Assembly: GCF_030815295.1 (NCBI RefSeq)
Contig: NZ_JAUSWP010000002.1
Strand: one strand, 5' to 3'
Length of the DNA stretch: 64,000 nt
Origin: Mycoplasma yeatsii
GTDB lineage: Bacteria > Bacillota_I > Bacilli_A > Mycoplasmatales > Mycoplasmataceae
In this document: positions 55,314-64,000 of the stretch, piece by piece
Layout: the number at the start of each line of letters is the position of its first letter
Position numbering within the stretch: position 1 is the first letter of the stretch
The notes under the pieces: model-generated
Told to the model about the DNA's origin: nothing
What the model saw: only the letters and a program-made list of their open reading frames with translations
The model's database searches: none
Translations under genes and position numbers: made by a program

Positions 55314-58241
55314 ATGAAAAAAATGCTAAGCTTAGCAGCATGTGGTATGTTTTTAGCTTCAAGTTCAACAATGGCCGTTAGTTGTTCTTTAAGTTTTAAT
55401 CCAGAGAAGTTATTAACAAGAAAACTTTCAGACACTACAGTTTTTAAAGACTTAATTATTAATCCTATTGTTAACTGAAACTCTGCTATTAATAACAACT
55501 CATTTGATAGTAAAATTATCGCTAAACTTCAAGATACTTTAATCACTGTTGATAAACATGATAATTTTGAAGGTGCTTTAGCTTTAAAATGAAAACACGA
55601 CAAAGATTTTAAACAATGAGATTTCAAACTTAGAGACAATATTAGATGATCAGGTCTAGAAAACGGTAGAACTGTTGATAAAGGAAAAATCACTGCAAAA
55701 GATTTTTTCAATACTTTCAGATATGTATTTAACAGAAATAATAGAGCTCTAACTTTAGATATTTGAACTTCAGCATTAAAAAATGGTAGAGAATTAGTTG
55801 ACTTTTTAGATAAAATTTCAAATCCAGCTTACACAAAAGAAAAAAAACCTCACGATTTATATAACCCTATATTTGATAAAGAAGGTGAAGTATATCAAGG
55901 TTTATCTGCATTAGAAAAAGAAATGAGATCTAGTTATTATTTAGATCGTGCAATTATGGCATATAATATGGAATTAAAAGATGGAAACCCAGAAGATTAT
56001 GAAAAAAAGGTAATTAGCATCGCACTAAAAGGACCATCTACTAAAGAACTTGCAGAAAATTCTTTTAAAAATGGAAAAATTATAAGTCAAACTCAACAAA
56101 AAGATGGAGAAGAAAAATATGATATTTCTTTCCACTTAAATAAACCAACAAGTTATTTTGAAACAGTTATTTCATATTTAAGTTTTGCTCCTATGCCAGA
56201 CTATTCTGTTAGATATTTAACTATAGAAGGTGTTCAAGAAGCATCGCAATTTGCTGGTACATCTTATTCTAAAGCATCTGGTAAAAAAGATGGATATGAA
56301 ACAATGTGATATTCAGGACCATATGTTGTAGATAGTTATGTTTCAGGTAGAAATTTAAATTTAAGAAGAAATGAAAATTACTTCAATAAAGAAAATGTTC
56401 ATATTCACAAAATACTTTACAGCTTTTCAAACAAAGGAGATCCTGCCTCTTATAGATTCTTCTTCCAAACTGGAGATATTTCTTCATTTATAGTTGTTCC
56501 TAATGATCTTGCGGGATGAGACACATACGTAAGAAATATAGAAGACCCTAGGTTTAAAGGAACAAATATTGTTAAAACTAAACCTACAACAACTTGAGGA
56601 TTTGCTTTTAACTACCAAAGTCAAGGAACAACTATTCTTGAAAATATTCATCTTAACAGAGAAGGTAGTTTAGTTGAAGGAAAAAGAACAACAAGAAATG
56701 TTAAACAGGATGCTGATCTAAATAAAACAATAGCATTAAAATCATTTAGAGTAATGTTTAGATATATGTTAAATAGATCTATTTTTGCTAAATTCTTCTC
56801 TAGTGCAATTGATGGAAATAATCCAACAAGTAGTTCATTAAGAAATACTTACACAAGTCCGTTTATTGCAACTTACAAAGAAGATAAACCTGAAAATTCA
56901 CCTGAACCAAATAAAGATAATACAGTTGATTACTATGATGTTATGGCAAAAAACTACTATGATAAATCAAAAACTTCTAAAACTCAAGATAAAAAATCAA
57001 CAACAGGTTGATTAATTGAAGTTCTTAAATCAAAGAATATAATTAATGACGAACAATTAGAAAGTTGAGCAAAAAGATTTGGTTCAATCGAGCAAGAAAA
57101 TAAAACTTCAAAATCTGCTCTTGATCCAGGTAAAGACACATTTTTTGAAAATGATCTTTTAGCTTTATCTGCATTCTTAAAAGAAGACGAACTTAGTGAA
57201 AAGGATGGTAACTTTAGTTTAGACCAAGATCCTTCTAAAGTTGAATTTAAAAATGATGAAAGAGCTAAGAAATTTGTTGAATTAATTGGTAAATATGACA
57301 AAGTAGATCCTAACAAATCTTACCCAGACCAAGACGAAAATTTAAATCTATTACATCAAAAAGTGAAATTAATAAAAGAACAAGTTAAAGAAGATATGAA
57401 TGGTCTTGGAATTAATACAAACACCCCAATCACTGTACCTTTCTTAATGAATCCTGGAAATTCAAGTACAGGAAGTGCTACAGGTTATATCAATTTCCTA
57501 ACAGAGGCTCTTAGAACTTTTAACTTCTTAGTACGTAATAGAGGTAATGGTGATATAAATTCTCCGTTTGTCATTGACGCTTATACACCATCTACATCAA
57601 TTGAGTATTCTACATTAGCAAAAGCAGGTAAATCTTCGATAATGGAAATTGGATGATCTCCTGATTATGCAGATCCAACAAACTATTTATATACTGTTCT
57701 ATATGGCGGTGTGTTTGATTACATAATGAGTTTAAATAAAACATTTAATAAAGATTCTAAAGGTAAACTAACACCTGCTAAAAAAATTGAAAAAGATAAG
57801 CAATACTATGAACAATTGCTTAAATCATCTCAATTCTTACTTAATGAAATTGAAAACGTTGATAAAACTATACCTGATCATAAAAAAAGATTTGAGGCTT
57901 TATCAAAACTTGAAAACTACTTAACATTATCTTCATCATTAATAATTCCTACATATGTTAAAGAATCAGAATCACTTCCTACAGTTTCATACGTAGATCA
58001 ACTAACAATATCACGTTTCCCATTAGGAACACACCCACAACGTATGGTAGGGGTTAAAATTGATGAAAAAATAATTCAACAAGATGAATTTGACAGAAGA
58101 TTAAGAGTTTATAATAAAGAAAAAATAGATGGATATCAATCTCTATATCCAGATGCAGATGGTCAATACCTACGTGGATTTAAAGGTGATTGAAATAAAG
58201 AAGTAGATCCAAAAAATTCAAGAGACGTAAAACCCGTCTAA
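55314..58241 (+). CDS. oppA: Oligopeptide-binding lipoprotein OppA
   Basis: A 975-aa substrate-binding lipoprotein of the Opp importer. The signal peptide ends MAVSC with lipidated Cys24. The protein shows SBP_bac_5-type features: DNIRWSGLENGRTVDKGKITAKDFFNTFRY near residue 105 (the 'F-x-L-R-x-x-x-W-x-D-G...A-x-D' motif region), WYSGPYVVDSY, and EIGWSPDYADPTNYL. It is much longer than the ~540 aa of Gram-negative OppA, as is usual for mycoplasma OppA, some of which have ecto-ATPase or adhesin activity. RBS GAAGGTGA. Last in the operon, with a terminator after it. Confidence 0.93.
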
Positions 58242-58248
58242 TAAAATT

Positions 58249-58276
58249 AGTTATGTTGAAAAACATAACTTTTTTA
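58249..58276 (+). terminator. Terminator after oppA
   Basis: AGTTATGTT-GAAA-AACATAACT followed by TTTTT. Confidence 0.88.
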
Positions 58277-58286
58277 TTCTTAAGAG

Positions 58287-58316
58287 AAAAAAGAGAAGGT
58301 ATGAAAACCTTCTCAA
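58287..58316 (-). terminator. Terminator after msrAB (minus strand)
   Basis: On the minus strand GAGAAGGT-TTTCAT-ACCTTCTC is followed by TTTTTTC. Confidence 0.85.
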
Positions 58317-59246
58317 TTACTTAACAAATTCTTTGTATTCTGAATATCCTCTTTCATCCATTTCTTCTAAAGGAATGAATTCTAAAGCAGCACCATTAAT
58401 ACAATATCTTAATCCACCCATATCTTTTGGTCCATCATTAAAGACATGCCCTAAATGATTATCTCCAACTTTAGAACGAACTTCTATTCTATGCATATTA
58501 TGAGAATTATCATCTAAATAAGTAACGGTTCTTTTTTTAATTGGTTCACTAAAACTAGGTCAACCACAACCCGCATCAAATTTAGTAGATGAAGAAAATA
58601 AAGCTTCACCACTTATTTTTTCAACATAGATTCCTTTTCTGTGTTCTTTATTTAACTCAGAAGTATGTGGTCTTTCTGTTGCTGAATGTTTTAAAACACT
58701 ATAACTTAAATCATCTAATGATATTTCTTTTCTAACTTGATTAATTATTTCTTTTTCTTTATCAGTTAAATTGTAATTAACATCAAGATTTACGTGACAA
58801 TATCCAGTTGGGTTCTTTTTTAAATAATCTTGATGATATTCTTCACCTACTGAGTAATTTTTTAATTCTTCTAATTCAACGTAAAACTCTTTGTAATTCT
58901 TTTTAAAAATATTAAATACTGAATCAATAGTTTTAATATCACTACTATCAGTAAAATAAACACCAGTTCTATATTGAATACCAACATCATTTCCTTGTTT
59001 ATTTAATGAATCTGGATGAATAATTCTAAATAAATGCACAATTAATTCTTCAAGTGAAATTATGTTTGAATCATAATCAATTTTTACTGTTTCAGCATGT
59101 AATGTTCTTTTTAAACTATGATATTTAGTTTTATCAGTTATTCCATTAGCATAACCAACTTCAGTATTAACTACTCCATTTAATCTAGAGAAATATTCTT
59201 GAACACCTCAAAAGCATCCGCCTGCAAAATAAGTACTTTTTATCAT
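58317..59246 (-). CDS. msrAB: Bifunctional methionine sulfoxide reductase MsrA/MsrB
   Basis: A 309-aa fusion that repairs oxidised methionine. MsrA half (about 1-160): catalytic Cys in GGCFWG (residues 9-14), then HAETVKIDYD, RTGVYF and GYCHVNLD. MsrB half (about 170-309): TERPHTSELN, FDAGCGWPSF, HRIEVRSKVGDNHLGHVF and the catalytic Cys in LRYCINGAAL. The zinc-binding CxxC pairs of classic MsrB are missing. The ATG follows AAAGGAGTAAA on the minus strand. Single gene with its own terminator; part of the oxidative-stress defence, with the peroxiredoxin at 36105. Confidence 0.94.
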
Positions 59247-59487
59247 ATTTTTACTCCTTTCAAGTAGTTAATAATATTTTAAACATAATTATTTTTTATA
59301 GTTGTAATTACTATAAAAAATATATAGTTATAGTTAATATTTATTTCACACTTTTGTTAATTTATAAAGTTTTGTCTATTAACTGTTTAATTAAATTTGA
59401 TTAAGTAATAAAATCTTTATAGTGATAAAAAGGTCGTTAATTAAAATAAATTTCTAATACTAAAATGAGAGGTCTGGTTGATGAATT

Positions 59488-60633
59488 ATGAAAAGAAAAA
59501 AAGAAATCAAGGTAAGAAAAATTAAAAAAAGATGTGTATTTAAAACTGGTAAAAAATTTTTTAGTTTTATATATTGATTAGCTAAAACACTAACAAAAAT
59601 TAAAAGAGATAAAAACAAAAGTTGTGTTAGTGAAATTACTGAACTAAGCAAAATAAATAGAGTAATGAAATATTATTACAAAAGAGAAGAATTTATTATT
59701 AATTCTAAAAATCAAATGCAATCATTTACCTTTAAAAGTGAAGATGGTGTTGAATTAGCTGGTTTAAAATACATAACAAATCCAGACTCTAAAAAATGAT
59801 TAATTAGTTCTCATTGATTTGCTGGTGATAAATATTGAGCACTAGTTCATGTTAAAGCTTTTATTGAACTTGGTTATAATATCTTAGTTTATGATTTTAG
59901 AAACCACGGACAATCAGAAAAAACTGAAGTTATAAGTATGGGCTTATTAGAAAGTAAAGATTTAATTGCTGCAATTAAATACTTAAATGAAACTGAAAAA
60001 GTTGAAACTTTAGGTTTATTTGGAATGAGTATGGGTGCTTATATTACTAATTACATAACAGCAACACAAAAAGAGTTGTTAGATAAAAGTAACGTTAAAT
60101 TTGCAATCAGTGATTCAACTTATGCTTCTTTAGAATCATTATTATACAAAACTTGAAGATCTTGATTTAAATTATTTTTAAGTAGAAAATCAGCAAGAAA
60201 AATTATAAATAAAATAATAAAATCACAACAATCAATTACTAATCAAGATCAAAAAGAATTAAATTTATTTACTAAATATGAAGATGATAATATTATTCCT
60301 GCTAGTGCACCAACTCTTTTCATACACGGTGTTAATGATAAAATAACTTCTCATACTGATTCTTTAAGATTGTATATAGATCGTGTAAAACACTGTAAAG
60401 ATGATGAAATTTTATTATATAACTCATGTAATCATTGTTTTGCATTAAAAGATCATTACTATCGAACTGTTTATAGTACTTTAATGTTTGAAAATAAAAT
60501 AATTAAAGATCATAATGCTACTAAAAAAGCACTTGAAAAAATGAATATAACAAAAGAAATTATCAAAAATAATTTTAATGAAATAAAAGAAGTTGCAACA
60601 TTTCATTTTTGTTTAAACAAAGAAGATTTATAA
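59488..60633 (+). CDS. Alpha/beta hydrolase family protein
   Basis: A 381-aa protein. A very basic N-terminus (MKRKKEIKVRKIKKR) and one hydrophobic stretch (FFSFIYWLAKTL, about 25-36) precede the hydrolase domain: SSHWFAGD (oxyanion region), YDFRNHGQSEK, nucleophile elbow GMSMGA (about 190-195), acid in HGVNDKITS, and His in CNHCFALKD. The closest layout is YqkD/BAAT-like serine hydrolases of Firmicutes; the substrate is unknown. I chose ATG 59488 because the ATG at 59481 leads to a stop after 14 codons. A HAD phosphatase gene follows. Confidence 0.8.
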
Positions 60634-60731
60634 TATTTATTAGTTAGAACTTCTTTTATTAATATAAAATGAATAATTTTAGAAAAAAATTTTTATTTTT
60701 TTATAATGATATAGTGGATTGGAGATTAATT

Positions 60732-61616
60732 ATGAGATTAAAAAAATTGGATGTAAAAAGATTAATATTAGTTGATTTAGATGGAACAGTTTTAACAAAT
60801 TCAGATGATAAAATCCATCCTGTTACTAAACAAGCTTTACAAAATGCAGTTCAAAGAGGACATACAGTTTGTATTGTGACTGGTCGTGCTTATAGAGCTA
60901 TGAAACATATTTATAAAGAATTAAATCTTGATACAGTTGTTGCTACTTTTGATGGAGCACACATTCACGATCCTAAGAAAAAACAATTAAAAAGAATTAT
61001 TTTACCTATTAATAATGACATTATTATGCAAATTATAAATGAACCTGTAATTAAAGAAAATGTTGAAAATATTTTAATTGAATATTACAATAAAACATTA
61101 ATTTGAAAAGATGATAAAGACTTATATGAATTTTTCCATTTATATGATGTTGAAGCAAAAGAAGAAACTAAGATTTTTATTGAAGGTTCACCTTATGAAT
61201 TATGAAAGGATCCAAGTAATAATTTAGTTATAAAATTAAAATCAAAAGAAGCTAAAGATAAAGTTTTACGTGTTTTAACTAAATATCAAGATGCTGTTAA
61301 AATTCAAAGTGATATTTTATATGGTATTAAATCAGAAAGTAAAAATCCTATTATTACTTTAACTAATAAAAATGCTGATAAAGGATTTGCTGCAGTATTT
61401 CTAGCTCAGTATTATAATAAAGATCTAAGAGATGCTATTGCTTTTGGAGATCAATTAAATGATTATCAAATGATTCAAACTGTAGGTCATGGAGTTGCAA
61501 TGCAAAACGGAACTGATGCATTAAAATTTGTTGCTAAAGGAATCACTCATCTTTCAAATGATGAAGGTGGAGTAGGACATTATCTAAACGGTTTATTAAA
61601 TGGAGAAGAAATGTAA
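60732..61616 (+). CDS. Cof-type HAD-superfamily phosphatase
   Basis: A 294-aa cytosolic HAD IIB phosphatase. Motif I is LVDLDGTVLT (Asp15 nucleophile, Asp17 acid). Motif II is CIVTGR, Lys lies in the LTNKNADKGFAA segment, and motif III/IV is FGDQLNDYQM. The C2 cap domain lies between. Cof-type enzymes hydrolyse sugar phosphates, FMN or pyridoxal phosphate; mycoplasmas encode several. The ATG at 60732 has GGAG at 60720-60723; an in-frame ATG at 60669 would add 21 residues but lacks an SD. A terminator follows at 61615-61640. Confidence 0.9.
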
Positions 61617-61640
61617 AAAGTAGCGAGAGCTACTTTTTGT
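61615..61640 (+). terminator. Terminator after the HAD gene
   Basis: AAAAAGTAGC-GAGA-GCTACTTTTT hairpin directly at the stop codon. Confidence 0.9.
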
Positions 61641-61723
61641 TTATAAATTCTAATAAATAATATTGAGAAAAAATAAGGATGTAATAAAATTAATAATTGT
61701 AAAAATTAAAAAAGGAGATTTGT

Positions 61724-62200
61724 ATGAAGAGAGTTATTATATGATCATTATTACTTGTAATTTGCACATTTTTCTTTTTTGAATATTGATATTTAATTGA
61801 GAATTTTGTCCCTTTAGCTATAAAAGGAACTAAAGATGGTAGAGAATTTGTATTATCATCTAGATCTCCTAATTTTATTTCAGAGTGAAATCAGTTATTA
61901 GGCATTCAATTTAATACTCTTACACCAAAATCAGATTGGCAAGAATTTATTGTGCGAGAAGGTTATGAATTAACAGGTTATTTTTTTGGTAATAGCATTA
62001 TTTTTGAATTTTTAGAAAAGATTAAATATTTGTTAGGTTCTCTAGTGGTTCTTATTTTATGTAATATTTATAGAATTACAATATTTAAAACATTCAAAAA
62101 TGTAAAGGCATACTTAAAAAATAGAAATGATTTTATAGTTCACGGATATAAAGACACTATAAATTATTTAGAAGAATTTAAGACTAAACTTAAAATATAA
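61724..62200 (+). CDS. N-terminal part of a membrane protein gene broken by frameshifts
   Basis: A 158-aa reading frame with helices at about residues 4-24 and 95-118 and a charged, probably cytosolic C-terminus (KTFKNVKAYLKNRNDF...EEFKTKLKI). A strong AAAGGAG precedes the ATG at 61724, so it is transcribed and translated. After the stop, a second frame (62194 onward) continues with a sequence that reads like the next part of the same protein (TSKQEDKDDIKKMCQNYKEM). I infer that a base was lost near 62190-62197. No family recognised. Confidence 0.55.
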
Positions 62201-62238
62201 TAACTAGTAAGCAAGAAGACAAAGATGATATTAAAAAA

Positions 62239-63069
62239 ATGTGTCAGAATTACAAAGAGATGATATGTAGACCTATTTTTGTTTCACATTTAATAGATGA
62301 TATTTGACAAAATTTAATATCAGAAAAGAATGATTTATCTTTATATATTCAACCTATTGAACAAGTTTTAGAGTTTGTAGAAGTAATCTATACAATTGAA
62401 AAAAATCAAATGAAAAATTCTGGTGGATTTGAAGAATGGTGGTCTGGAATATCAATAAGTTTTCAATATTTTTCATATAACTCTGCGTATTACAAAGAAT
62501 ATATAAAACATATGAATAAATTAAATAAAAGATATATTAGTAGGAATTATATTTTTAATATTCCATTTATATTTAGTGCGTCTATATTACTGTTTCCCAT
62601 TTCAATTGTCACATTTTCTATGTCATTATTTATGTTGAACTTAAATAAAGGACTTGTTTTTTTAATAATTATTTCTATTTTAATACCCTTTTTTATATTG
62701 GTAATAGGATACTTCTTATATTGTGCTTATTATTTAAAATGTGATAAAAGCATTGGAAATAATAAGTGATGACAAGATGAAAAAAATGAAAGTAAAAAGA
62801 TGCTACCAATTGAATATATTAGTTATTTATTTCTATTTTTAACTTCTTCTTTACCTTTTATATTAATTAAAATTCTTTTTCAATTAAATAAAATGGGTTA
62901 CAATGTCATTTCTGAAATTTATACACCAAAAAGACTAGACGTTTTTTACATCTCCTTTCTTTTTCTTTTATTACTATCTTATTCTTGAGATATTCTGAAT
63001 GAATTATATATGTATAAAAAATATGATCAAAAAATTTCTTATAAAATATGATTTTTTGAATTTTTTTAG
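62239..63069 (+). CDS. Middle part of the broken membrane protein gene
   Basis: An open frame of 276 codons from ATG 62239 (the frame itself is open from 62194), with no SD in front of the ATG. It holds a Trp-rich segment EEWWSGISISFQYFSYNS and helices IFSASILLFPISIVTFSMSLFM, GLVFLIIISILIPFFILVIGYF, YISYLFLFLTSSLPFILIKILF and FYISFLFLLLLSY. It ends at TAG 63067-63069 in a T7 run, just where another frame continues with hydrophobic sequence. It is best seen as a fragment of one larger gene. Confidence 0.5.
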
Positions 63070-63393
63070 TAATTTTATTAGTGTTTGTGATGTATTTGTG
63101 TTGCTTATTTATAAAAAATGAAAGAGATGTTGCATACCTACTTTTATCTTGTAGAATAATTTTACATCTCCCTGTAATTAGCATACTTTTTTTCTAGAAT
63201 TACCGGAAATTCATTTAAGATTAATAGCTTATATTCAAGATTATGTAGATTTAATAATGATAAATTTAGATTCAATTGTACTAAAAAAGACAAAAAATGT
63301 AGAGCATTTAATTTACTAAAAATTTTGAAATTATCATATATTTTTCCAATAATAATTGTGCATATTGTCAATCTAATACTTATATTCGCTTAA
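63060..63393 (+). pseudogene. C-terminal remnants of the broken membrane protein gene
   Basis: From 63066 one frame reads LVILLVFVMYLCCLFIKNERDV and on to ISILFF, then a stop at 63195-63197. After a second T7 run (63187-63193) another frame reads SRITGNSFKINSLYSRLCRF and on to IIIVHIVNLILIFA, with TAA at 63391-63393. Both pieces look like membrane-protein coding sequence, and both breaks fall at T7 runs. Confidence 0.5.
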
Positions 63394-63596
63394 TTTAATT
63401 AACAAAAATCAATTTATTGATATTAGACATCATCGTTATTTTCTATTTTTAATTTGATATTTCTTATCTACATAATTGTCTTTTATTTAAATACATTTCA
63501 TATTATCTTTAATCGTTTAGTTATAAACATTAAAAATAAATTTATAATTGATTTTATTGATACCACACTTTTTACTTATTAGACAGGAGAATACAC

Positions 63597-63857
63597 ATGC
63601 TAACATTACTAGCTGAAAAATCACCAACTTCAGTTTATTATTGAATATTAGGAATTGGAATCTTAGTACTTTTGTTAGGTATATTCTTATGAGTTAGATA
63701 TAGAAGTAATTCTAAATGATCTAAAAACGATTCTTTTGAACAAAGAAACAGAACTTCTTCAACAGTATGAGAATTTACTAAGAAAAATTTTCCAGTTTTA
63801 GTAGTTGTAATGGGTGTAATTTTTATTGTTACATCAATTTCTGTACTAGTTAATTAA
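63597..63857 (+). CDS. secG: Small two-helix membrane protein, SecG-like
   Basis: An 86-aa protein with two hydrophobic segments (about residues 14-33, YYWILGIGILVLLLGIFLWV, and 65-85, FPVLVVVMGVIFIVTSISVLV) joined by a polar, basic loop (RYRSNSKWSKNDSFEQRNR). Size and topology match SecG, the accessory subunit of the SecYEG translocon, but the usual Gly-rich loop is absent, so the assignment is tentative. The ATG follows CAGGAGAATACAC. In related bacteria secG precedes rnr and smpB; the window ends too soon to test that. Confidence 0.5.
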
Positions 63858-64000
63858 GTTTTATAACAATCGAACATAGTAATAAAAAATGTTATTGAAA
63901 TAGCACGTGGGTTTTTAAACAAAATGAACCTTTAAATTTTTAAGTTATAATAATCTTATCAAAGGAAATTAGAAAATAAAACTAATCCAATAAGCCTAAT
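63858..64000 (+). other. Right-edge intergenic region
   Basis: No gene is seen. GGTT...AACC (63911-63931) could form a weak hairpin. TATAAT at 63946-63951 looks like a -10 box for a gene beyond the window. Confidence 0.35.

Overview
ORGANISM. This is a Mollicutes genome, most like the Mycoplasma mycoides/capricolum cluster (Spiroplasma group). Base composition is very AT-rich. UGA is read as tryptophan throughout: nearly every long gene is open only under genetic code 4, and many conserved Trp positions are TGA. The proteome is typical of a parasitic mycoplasma: lipoproteins with lipoboxes, DUF285/BspA-like surface proteins, an Opp peptide importer, and a tmRNA whose tag resembles the M. capricolum tag as I remember it. 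All gene ends below were worked out with code 4. The species call is an inference.

LAYOUT. 1-8.4 kb: glycerophosphodiesterase and MFS permease (possibly a GlpQ/GlpU-like pair), alpha/beta hydrolase, ECF-S-like protein, an orphan phased GGTAGA repeat array, a YczE-like membrane protein, serS, and a two-gene chromate transporter. 8.5-11.9 kb: McrB-type ATPase plus LlaJI-family nuclease, with no methylase alongside. 12-19.6 kb: rsmE, then a four-gene cluster of related stalk-like surface proteins (two short ones on the minus strand; two with DUF285 repeats on the plus strand). 19.6-22.4 kb: ldh, pth and prs on the minus strand. 22.6-32.8 kb: an accessory island. Two paralogous seven-repeat surface proteins, each preceded by a conserved hairpin and a 15-16 nt poly-T tract, flank an ABC exporter operon that ends in three mutually paralogous secreted proteins. 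The downstream flanking paralog is frameshifted. 33-34.2 kb: a PAP2 phosphatase whose promoter spacer is a (TA)n run. 34.5-42 kb: housekeeping genes (metG, peroxiredoxin, DUF1904, dus, lysS, unknown, pepF). 42.1-45.9 kb: ssrA (tmRNA) between an AAA/DUF4143 ATPase and an AlbA_2/Schlafen-like ATP-binding protein, each with its own GGTA-core iteron array. 45.9-49.2 kb: alaS and a small membrane protein on the minus strand. 49.5-58.2 kb: oppBCDFA. 58.3-61.6 kb: msrAB fusion, alpha/beta hydrolase, HAD phosphatase. 61.7-63.4 kb: a membrane-protein gene broken by three frameshifts. 63.6 kb: a small SecG-like protein.

BEST LEADS. (1) Three iteron-like arrays share a GGTA core, are oriented with their downstream genes, and have helically phased or exactly constant spacing (20-22 bp; exactly 23 bp; 12-bp pairs). 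Two of them sit in front of putative NTP-binding regulators that flank ssrA. (2) An ABC exporter with a very large predicted extracellular domain is translationally coupled to three secreted paralogs, and the operon is bracketed by two candidate phase-variable genes. (3) A (TA)9 spacer lies between good -35 and -10 boxes in front of a PAP2 phosphatase.
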